Source: an uncultured bacterium (GTDB lineage: Bacteria > Bacillota > Clostridia > Lachnospirales > Lachnospiraceae). From it: a DNA stretch of 5,061 nt. The notes below the pieces were generated by a model. It had not been told where the DNA came from, ran no database searches, and saw only the letters and a program-made list of their open reading frames with translations. The DNA is taken from positions 1 through 5,061 of the forward strand of contig CAMTFT010000180.1 in assembly GCA_947071365.1 (NCBI GenBank). Reading direction: 5' to 3'. Of this stretch, positions 1 through 4,551 are shown in pieces. The position numbers and the translations under genes were made by a program. Numbering within the stretch: position 1 is the first letter of the stretch; each line of letters starts with the position of its first letter.

Positions 1-46
1 TACACCTATTAAGTCGTCGGCAGCGTCAGATGTGTATAAGAGACAG
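1..46 (+). other. Illumina Nextera adapter and index contamination (not genomic)
   Basis: Bases 28-46 read AGATGTGTATAAGAGACAG, the 19-bp hyperactive Tn5 mosaic end. Bases 14-27 (TCGTCGGCAGCGTC) complete the Nextera Read 1 adapter. Bases 6-13 (CTATTAAG) sit exactly where the i5 index belongs and match, from memory, Nextera XT index S518. Bases 1-5 (TACAC) match the end of the P5 oligo. True genomic sequence therefore starts at base 47. Read on the minus strand, the order is insert, mosaic end, adapter, index, P5, which is what a read 2 produces when it runs through a short insert. The adapter gives a spurious plus-strand peptide start (MCIRDS, from base 30) and a spurious C-terminus (SYTHLTLPTT) on the minus-strand kinase. 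This is library-preparation DNA, not a natural transposon end. Confidence 0.99.
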
Positions 47-1319
47 CCGTATGCACTGCGATTCCAAGAATGTCTGCCTTGATCTGCAAAAGCTGAGGCG
101 ACAATGCACCTCCCGTGGCAACGATCCTGCGCGGCGTGAGACCGGCCTTTCTCAGCTCATCCAGAATCAGAGCCAGCTCATAATTCGCCCCTTCCATCAG
201 CGCCTTGTAAATATCCTCCCTTTTCGTATCCAGCGTCAGCCCGAGGATCGCTCCTTTGGATGCGCTGTCCATATACGGCGTTGCCGCCCCCGAAAAATGA
301 GGGAGTACCAGCAGATCCGTCGGTTCCGCACGCATCTGTTCATTCATCTTTGCAAAGGTCTGTATGATCTCCTCCGGTTTTTCCTCCCTCACCATCTCAT
401 TTACGAACCATTTCAGCAGTACCCCGGAGGTGTTGTTCCAGGCGACCGTATTGAAAAGCCCCGGCACAGCAAAGGGTTCACATGATATCTGACAGTCCTC
501 GATATGCTTTGAGGAAAGCTGCCACCGTTCCAGCACGGCAGTCAGTCCCTCCGTCGTTCCCACCGTATCCGCACAGCTTCCTGTCTCAAAAACACCGCTG
601 CCAATGGCATTGCAGATATGGTCATGAGTCCCGGCCACGATCTTTACATTTTCGGGCAGCCCCGTTTCTTCTGCCACCGCTTTCTCCAAAACGCCCACTA
701 TCGTCCCCGCAGGACAGACCTGCGGCAGCTTGTCGCGGTCGATACCAGTCAGAGATAAAAGATGGTCAGACCAGTCATTCGTGTTGATGTCAAACAGCAG
801 TGTCCGGCAGGCAATGGAATAATCCATCACCGCTTCATGGCAAAGATTGTATATGATATAATCCTGAAAATTCAGGATCTTCCACGATCTGTCATAAAGT
901 TCCCTCTGATGCTTCTTGATCCAGAGCATCTTGTTGACGGAGTAAATAGAGCTCATGTTCTGCCCCGTTATATCCGTCAGTGTCCTTATTCCCGCCAGAT
1001 TCTCCAGCTCCTCCATTTCAGCCGCGCCCCGGACATCTGTCCCGGCGATACCAGGTGCGATGGGGCGGCCGTTCTCGTCGATCATCACGATAGCTTCCCC
1101 CAAAGAAGAAACCGTGATGGTCTCCACCGCTTTGCCGCAGGCAGCTTCACGCAGACACGTTTTAGCCGCCGCCCATACCTGCGCGCCATCCAGCTCCCGG
1201 TAGCCTCCCGCCGTGTTGGAAAAGCCGTAATTCACCTGATGCATCCCCAATATCCTGCCCCTGTCATCAATGAGCGCCGCTTTCGTCCCGGACGTTCCGA
1301 TATCCAATCCTATGTACAT
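47..1319 (-). CDS. FGGY-family carbohydrate kinase, xylulokinase-like, 3'-truncated at the contig end
   Basis: This is a cytoplasmic ATP-dependent sugar kinase of the FGGY family (xylulokinase, fuculokinase and relatives), which phosphorylates a ketose or polyol. Residues numbered from the ATG at 1319: the N-terminal ribonuclease-H-like ATPase fold opens with MYIGLDIGTSGTK (phosphate-1 motif, residues 6-13). The probable catalytic Asp lies in GTHDH (Asp about 233), followed by GTTEG (254-258). The C-terminal FGGY domain shows LPHFSGAATPYMD, ALMEGANYELALILDEL and the adenosine-site motif ATGGALS (401-407), then QIKADILG. About 424 genomic residues are visible against roughly 480-510 for the family, so the last 60-80, including the usual E-x-x-GA-x-GAA segment, are missing. 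The in-frame extension to a stop at base 9 is adapter sequence. An in-frame TTG at 1334 is possible, but the GGGGGAAAG ribosome site favours ATG 1319. The HDH context differs from the GGGDN-type motif I recall for classical xylulokinases, so the substrate is left open. It follows the aldolase gene after a 109-bp gap containing a hairpin. Confidence 0.93.
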
Positions 1320-1324
1320 ATTGC

Positions 1325-1332
1325 TTTCCCCC
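1325..1332 (-). promoter_or_regulatory. Ribosome binding site that decides the kinase start
   Basis: The minus strand reads GGGGGAAA about 8 nt before ATG 1319. This imperfect purine-rich Shine-Dalgarno supports ATG 1319 over the in-frame TTG at 1334, whose use would place the purine run inside the coding region. The resulting protein begins MYIGLDIG, which is the usual FGGY kinase N-terminus. Confidence 0.65.
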
Positions 1333-1338
1333 AATCAT

Positions 1339-1404
1339 AAAATGAAAAGAGGCTGCGGCAGCGCGGCCCTTAAATAACTCGCGTTGCAGCAGCCCTGTCA
1401 TTTT
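1339..1404 (-). terminator. Long intercistronic hairpin between aldolase and kinase (attenuator-like or mRNA-processing element)
   Basis: This is a 66-bp inverted repeat in the gap between the two genes. Outer arms AAAATGA (1339-1345) and TCATTTT (1398-1404) are perfect complements. The core pairs GGCTGC (1351-1356) with GCAGCC (1389-1394), then GCA (1358-1360) with TGC (1385-1387), then GCGC or better around 1362-1365 with 1380-1383, leaving a loop of about 12-14 nt. In the transcribed (minus) direction the GC-rich core is followed by TCTTTTCATTTT, a broken U-rich tract. This resembles a partial terminator that could lower kinase expression relative to the aldolase. The U tract is interrupted and the kinase ribosome site follows only a few bases later, so a stabilising or processing hairpin is equally plausible. 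Confidence 0.55.
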
Positions 1405-1428
1405 ATTGCGACGTTCCCCAAAACTGTT

Positions 1429-2340
1429 TTATTTTCTGCACGTCATAAACATTTCCAGTGCCTTCTTCGCACCCTTCTTCAGCTCCTCGTATGCCACCTT
1501 GCTTGCCAGTACGGAGTAGTTCATCGGACGTCCCTCATACTCTTTCAGCATTGCTGCGATCGCATCTGTCACGCACGTATCCATCGCCGTAAAGTAATTG
1601 ATCTTCTTGATACCTGCGTTTACTGCCGCTACGACCTGCTCCGGCTCTGTTCCTGAGCAGCCGTGCATTCCGAGGTGAACATTTTCATCTGTAACAGCAC
1701 CGCGGATCTCCCTGATCAGATCGATCTGCAGGTTTGACTTCACGCCTGCCATATACATTCCATGTACCGTACCGATGGAAACAGTCATAACATCCACACC
1801 TGTCTCCTCAGCAAACTGCTTTGCCTCCTCCGGCTTTGTATAATATATGGAAAGGTCGCTCAGATCAGAAGCTTCCTGTCCCGGCACACATGTAGGCATG
1901 TTATTCGGCATTGCGCCGATCTCGCCCTCCACTGTAATACCCAGCGGAGCTACATCCTCTACGAATTTCTTTGTCAGTGCAATATTCTGCTCCAGCGGAA
2001 GGGAAGAACGGTCATACATAATAGAAGTAAAGCCTGCCCGGATCGCCCTGCGCGTGAAAGCGTCGTCCAGCGCATGATCGATATGCATAGCCACCGGCAC
2101 CTTTGCCCGCTCTGCAAATACCTTCATCAGCGGAGCAATATCCTCCATGGCAACAACGCCGTACTGCGGATCGCAAACGCTGTCATGTCCCTGTGCGTGA
2201 TTGATGATGATCGGGCAGCCAAGTTCTTCTGCCGCATCGATCACTGCACGAAGCGTCTCCAGATTCGGTGTGTTCAGAGAGCCGATTGCATAATTATGCA
2301 ATTCTGCATCCTTCAGCATGTCTTTCATGTTTACTAACAT
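1429..2340 (-). CDS. Class II (zinc-dependent) ketose-bisphosphate aldolase, divergent subgroup
   Basis: This 303-residue protein belongs to the fructose/tagatose-bisphosphate aldolase class II family (FbaA, GatY, KbaY), a TIM barrel that reversibly cleaves a phosphorylated ketose, usually to DHAP plus an aldehyde. Visible family motifs are MHIDHALD (residues 85-92; Asp88 matches the catalytic Asp and His89 a zinc ligand), VSIGTVHG (187-194; His193 zinc ligand), LGMHGCSG (223-230; His226 zinc ligand) and GIKKIN (243-248; Asn248). Differences from textbook members: the loop after the acidic strand reads VEGEIGAMPNNMPT (137-150) instead of the usual E-L-G-x-x-GG-x-ED, with a longer insert after it. 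HGCSG has Cys where HGGSG or HGASD is usual, and INYFTAMD replaces N-V-x-T-(D/E). Length is slightly above GatY (about 284). The start is fixed by AGGAGGA seven bases before ATG 2340. The gene lies 38 bp after the regulator stop, consistent with one operon. Family assignment is firm; the substrate is not determined. Confidence 0.93.
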   Translation of the reverse strand: MLVNMKDMLKDAELHNYAIGSLNTPNLETLRAVIDAAEELGCPIIINHAQGHDSVCDPQYGVVAMEDIAPLMKVFAERAKVPVAMHIDHALDDAFTRRAIRAGFTSIMYDRSSLPLEQNIALTKKFVEDVAPLGITVEGEIGAMPNNMPTCVPGQEASDLSDLSIYYTKPEEAKQFAEETGVDVMTVSIGTVHGMYMAGVKSNLQIDLIREIRGAVTDENVHLGMHGCSGTEPEQVVAAVNAGIKKINYFTAMDTCVTDAIAAMLKEYEGRPMNYSVLASKVAYEELKKGAKKALEMFMTCRK

Positions 2341-2347
2341 TTTTTTA

Positions 2348-2354
2348 TCCTCCT
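2348..2354 (-). promoter_or_regulatory. Consensus Shine-Dalgarno of the aldolase gene
   Basis: The minus strand carries AGGAGGA followed by TAAAAAA and ATG 2340. This is a near-perfect anti-16S match with 7-nt spacing, the strongest ribosome site in the window, suggesting the aldolase is translated more efficiently than its neighbours. It decides for ATG 2340 over the in-frame ATG four codons downstream. Confidence 0.85.
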
Positions 2355-2378
2355 GGTATATATTATTTCACTGTAATA

Positions 2379-3257
2379 TTACTCCCGTTCGCTCTCGATC
2401 GCTTCACAGGTAATACGGAAAAACTGCTTTGCCTCATCCCTCATACGGTTTGTGATCATAATATAAAGACAGTCCAGCGCCACCATCTGGGATACGGTAC
2501 AACAGGAAGGCTCAAATCCGAAGCTTGCCTCTTCATTGCTGGCTGAAACCAGCATGATGTCAGCCGCCTTTTCCAGAGGTGTCCCACGATAACTGCTGAC
2601 ACCGATGACCGTTGCGCCCCGCGATGAGGCGAAACGCAGATTTTTGAGCACATTTTTGCTGCGTCCAAAGGTGCTGATCCCCATTACGACATCCCCTTTT
2701 CCAAGGAGTGATACCGCAATCGCCTGTTCGTGCGGATCCGAATAGCTGGTACACGCGATTCCAAGGCGGTAAAGACGCTGGCGAATACTGGTGGCCGTGA
2801 CATTCGACCTTCCCTGGGCCAGAATACACAGCTTTCTGCTCTCAACGATCAGATCCGCCGCCTTTTCCAGCGCATCAACATCAATAATAGCAAGCGTGTC
2901 CACAAGGCTCTGTATATTTGCGTCAAATATCTTCTCGCAGATCTGATACGCACTGTCCATATTTTTGACATCTGCATATCCGCGGATCCTCTCATGCACG
3001 ATCACGCTGCTCTTTACCATTTCCGCCTGAAAGGAGCGATAATTCGTACAGCCCACAAATTTTACAAATCTGGATATCGTAGCCTCACTTACACCGCTTT
3101 CCTTCGCCAACTGGCCAATCGGCATCCCTGGAATCGTATCCGGGTATGCCAGAATGTATTTTGCGATTTTCGTCTGAGCCGGATTCATCTGCTGCATCAG
3201 AGATTTGATGTTCAGCACAAATTCCGAGGTCGCGTAAGAACTTCTCTCATCAATCAT
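2379..3257 (-). CDS. RpiR/MurR-family transcriptional regulator (HTH plus SIS domain)
   Basis: This 292-residue DNA-binding regulator has the typical RpiR layout. The N-terminal HTH domain spans about residues 15-90, with the helix-turn-helix in IGQLAKESGVSEATISRFVK (about 47-66). The C-terminal SIS (sugar isomerase) domain spans about 128-268, with the phosphosugar-binding segment CILAQGRSNVTA (144-155) and the second loop GISTFGRSKN (193-202). Family members sense a sugar phosphate through the SIS domain and repress, or sometimes activate, adjacent catabolic genes; length is normal for the family. The start is ATG 3257, preceded by AGGAGAGGG with AGGAG 6 nt upstream. It is the first gene after the promoter at about 3369-3397 and precedes the aldolase by 38 bp, so it is probably autoregulated and controls the aldolase and kinase, perhaps the transporter too. 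The inducer is unknown; a phosphorylated intermediate made by the kinase is the natural guess. Confidence 0.94.
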   Translation of the reverse strand: MIDERSSYATSEFVLNIKSLMQQMNPAQTKIAKYILAYPDTIPGMPIGQLAKESGVSEATISRFVKFVGCTNYRSFQAEMVKSSVIVHERIRGYADVKNMDSAYQICEKIFDANIQSLVDTLAIIDVDALEKAADLIVESRKLCILAQGRSNVTATSIRQRLYRLGIACTSYSDPHEQAIAVSLLGKGDVVMGISTFGRSKNVLKNLRFASSRGATVIGVSSYRGTPLEKAADIMLVSASNEEASFGFEPSCCTVSQMVALDCLYIMITNRMRDEAKQFFRITCEAIESERE

Positions 3258-3289
3258 TTCCCTCTCCTATCCCCACAGATGCTCGGCAG

Positions 3290-3302
3290 ATTTCAGGGAA
3301 AT
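3290..3302. promoter_or_regulatory. Palindrome in the regulator leader (candidate operator)
   Basis: ATTTCAGGGAAAT is a perfect inverted repeat, ATTTC/GAAAT, around a 3-nt centre, located about 33 bp upstream of the regulator start. RpiR-type regulators often bind TGAAA/TTTCA-like inverted repeats near their own genes (general family knowledge). The match is short and could be chance in A/T-rich DNA. Confidence 0.3.
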
Positions 3303-3305
3303 ATC

Positions 3306-3324
3306 GCGCCTTTTCGTATGGCGC
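3306..3324 (-). other. Small GC-rich hairpin in the regulator leader
   Basis: GCGCC (3306-3310) and GGCGC (3320-3324) are perfect complements around a 9-nt loop in the presumed 5' leader, with one further G-U pair possible outside the stem in the minus-strand RNA. There is no U tract after it, so it is not a terminator. It could influence leader stability or simply be incidental. Confidence 0.3.
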
Positions 3325-3330
3325 ACATCG

Positions 3331-3343
3331 AAGAAAGTTTCTT
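3331..3343. promoter_or_regulatory. Palindrome in the regulator leader (candidate operator)
   Basis: AAGAAAGTTTCTT is a perfect 6+1+6 palindrome about 20-30 bp downstream of the predicted transcription start, a position suitable for a roadblock-type repressor site. With the palindromes at 3290-3302 and 3362-3376 it forms a cluster around the regulator promoter. Assignment to the neighbouring RpiR protein is inference. Confidence 0.35.
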
Positions 3344-3361
3344 TCTCATTTTGTTTTTCCT

Positions 3362-3376
3362 TGAAATTATCTTACA
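3362..3376 (-). promoter_or_regulatory. Pseudo-palindrome overlapping the -10 box (candidate operator)
   Basis: The minus strand reads TGTAAGATAATTTCA, with arms TGTAA and TTTCA that match as inverted repeats at four of five positions. It covers the whole -10 hexamer (TAAGAT) and reaches the predicted +1. A protein bound here would block RNA polymerase. The TGwAA-N5-TTwCA form resembles operators known for RpiR-family proteins (HexR-like TGTAAT/ATTACA sites). It does not fit a CcpA cre site, which lacks this spacing and needs a central CG. Confidence 0.35.
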
Positions 3377-3397
3377 CCTGCATTTCCTGTTTGTCAA
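3369..3397 (-). promoter_or_regulatory. Sigma-A-type promoter for the regulator-aldolase-kinase operon
   Basis: On the minus strand a perfect -35 box TTGACA (3397-3392) is followed by a 17-bp spacer (3391-3375) and a -10 box TAAGAT (3374-3369), four of six matches to TATAAT including the important A2 and T6. The predicted transcription start is near 3362, giving a leader of about 105 nt before the regulator ATG at 3257. It lies in the only long gene-free stretch of the window, downstream of the permease hairpins and upstream of the regulator, exactly where an operon promoter is expected. Confidence 0.7.
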
Positions 3398-3436
3398 CTG
3401 CTTCCCTTGATGTCATTCTACCAGTTTTTCCCCATA

Positions 3437-3482
3437 TGTAAAAGCCCTCAATTGCTCCATATTTTACAATTCTGCTTTTACA
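3437..3482 (-). other. Second hairpin downstream of the permease
   Basis: TGTAAAAGC (3437-3445) and GCTTTTACA (3474-3482) are perfect 9-bp complements. Inside them AATTG (3450-3454) and CAATT (3467-3471) also pair, giving a two-tier stem with a loop of about 12 nt. It lies six bases beyond the 10-bp hairpin at 3489-3518 and about 40 bp upstream of the regulator -35 box. No long U tract follows, so it is probably not a classical terminator by itself. It may back up termination, protect the permease mRNA 3' end, or act as a spaced protein-binding repeat. Confidence 0.45.
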
Positions 3483-3488
3483 GTAAAC

Positions 3489-3518
3489 AGGGTGCAGCCA
3501 TTCTCACAGCTACACCCT
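3489..3518 (-). terminator. Hairpin after the permease gene, probable weak terminator
   Basis: The minus-strand RNA forms AGGGTGTAGC, a 10-nt loop, and GCTGCACCCT: a 10-bp stem with a single G-U pair, starting 23 nt after the permease stop codon. The tail is GTTTACTG, only weakly U-rich. It marks the likely end of the transporter transcript, or a point of partial read-through into the regulator operon. Position and stem support the call; the poor U tract lowers confidence. Confidence 0.55.
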
Positions 3519-3541
3519 ATGATTTCATATGTATTCAGAAA

Positions 3542-4549
3542 TTACTCACTGCGGGCCTGCATTTTGCTCTGTCTGAACATATCAATGTGAACCGCAAGGA
3601 GAATGATGATACCCTTTGCAACGTACTGCCAGTTTGTGTTTACGTGAAGCAGTGTCAGACCATTCGTAATAACACCGATCACAAGTACGCCAAGCAGTAC
3701 ACCACCGGTACATCCAACACCACCGTACATACTCGTACCGCCAAGCACGCAGGCTGCGATCGCATCTGTCTCAGCACCTACAGAAGAACCCGGCTGACCG
3801 GATGCCAGACGTGCAGAGAGAACGATACCTGCAAAAGATGCCAGGAAACCACTGATGGTCCAAACGAGGATCTTGATCTTCTTGATGTCGATACCGGAGA
3901 ACTGTGCTGCCGTAGCGTTTCCTCCTACCGCATAAATATACCGGCCAGTCTTTGTTTTATTCAACAGCATATACTGCAGGAAGAAGAATATCAGCATATA
4001 AATGATGGGATATGGCACAACACCGAAGGCACGGCCTGTACCGATCTTCGGGAACACATCATTCACATACAGAGGCACCGGCTGTCCATTCGCGATCAGA
4101 TATGCCGCACCACGCAGGATACTCTGCATAGCCAGCGTAACTACGAACGGGTGAAGACCACTGGTAGCGATGATAAATCCATTGATAAAACCAACTACTG
4201 CTCCCATCACGAGACCGATAACGATCGCCGGAACCATGGGGATTCCCCAACGCTCCATACAGCAGACAACGAGACAGCCGGAACATGCGATCATTGCGCC
4301 CGCGATCAGGTCAATACCGCCGAGCATGATAGCCAGCATGATTCCGATAGCCAGGAAACCTGTTGTCGAGATGTTATTCATGATGGTCAGCCAGTTCGGC
4401 TGGGTCATAAAGCTGTCCGTCGCGAAAGTAAGCACAACGCACAAAATAATAAATGCTGCCAGAATACCAAAGTTCGTATTCAGATAACGGACGATCGGTC
4501 CAAGAATCACATGGTCGTCATATTTACTTAAATCTACTTTCTTTCCCAT
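3542..4549 (-). CDS. Sugar ABC transporter permease, RbsC type
   Basis: This 335-residue inner-membrane permease of the BPD_transp_2 family (RbsC, XylH, MglC, AraH) forms the transmembrane channel of a CUT2 sugar importer. Numbering from ATG 4549, hydrophobic segments occur near 28-45, 62-78, 82-98, 106-126, 133-152, 179-196, 226-246, 282-301 and 308-323. Family signatures are GGIDLIAGAMIA (77-88), LHPFVVTLAMQSILRGAAYL (132-151), AVGGNATAAQFSGI (207-220) and the cytoplasmic ATPase-contact segment TDAIAACVLGGTSMYGG (261-277), closely matching RbsC LDAIAAVVLGGTS. Length is normal. A short Cys-rich stretch, CSGCLVVCC, lies in the third segment. The start is ambiguous: GTG 4555 overlaps the ATPase stop by 4 bp, while ATG 4549 lies 2 nt past it; GGAGG at 4564-4560 is 4 and 10 nt away respectively. 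Either way it is translationally coupled to the ATPase. The sugar cannot be inferred from the permease alone. Confidence 0.94.
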   Translation of the reverse strand: MGKKVDLSKYDDHVILGPIVRYLNTNFGILAAFIILCVVLTFATDSFMTQPNWLTIMNNISTTGFLAIGIMLAIMLGGIDLIAGAMIACSGCLVVCCMERWGIPMVPAIVIGLVMGAVVGFINGFIIATSGLHPFVVTLAMQSILRGAAYLIANGQPVPLYVNDVFPKIGTGRAFGVVPYPIIYMLIFFFLQYMLLNKTKTGRYIYAVGGNATAAQFSGIDIKKIKILVWTISGFLASFAGIVLSARLASGQPGSSVGAETDAIAACVLGGTSMYGGVGCTGGVLLGVLVIGVITNGLTLLHVNTNWQYVAKGIIILLAVHIDMFRQSKMQARSE

Positions 4550-4551
4550 AA

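Noticed and set aside
28..46. Tn5 mosaic end that could be read as a natural transposon terminus
   Set aside because: It is flanked by the exact Nextera Read 1 primer sequence, an index-sized 8-mer and the P5 tail at the contig edge, so it is library adapter.
30..485. Plus-strand frame starting MCIRDS
   Set aside because: It begins inside the adapter and then runs antisense to the kinase.
762..1340. Plus-strand frame of 192 codons antisense to the kinase
   Set aside because: There is no domain signature and no ribosome site, and the opposite strand encodes clear FGGY kinase motifs.
1420..1430. Palindrome AAAACTGTTTT at the aldolase stop codon
   Set aside because: It is a short A/T palindrome partly inside the coding end and not distinguishable from chance.
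1762..2337. Plus-strand frame of 191 codons antisense to the aldolase
   Set aside because: Its composition is Cys/His/Arg-rich and unlike a real protein, and the minus strand carries the aldolase zinc-site motifs.
2360..2379. A/T-rich inverted repeat ATATTA/TAATAT between the regulator and aldolase genes
   Set aside because: It is only 6 bp, pure A/T, and overlaps the regulator stop; too weak to call as an operator or terminator.
3362..3376. Possible CcpA catabolite-repression (cre) site over the -10 box
   Set aside because: The spacing is 15 rather than 14 bp and the central CG is missing; it fits a TGwAA/TTwCA inverted repeat better.
3407..4531. Plus-strand open frame of 374 codons
   Set aside because: It is antisense to the well-supported permease gene. 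The translation is rich in Thr, His, Arg and Cys with no recognisable domain, and there is no ribosome site; it is a shadow of the opposite strand.
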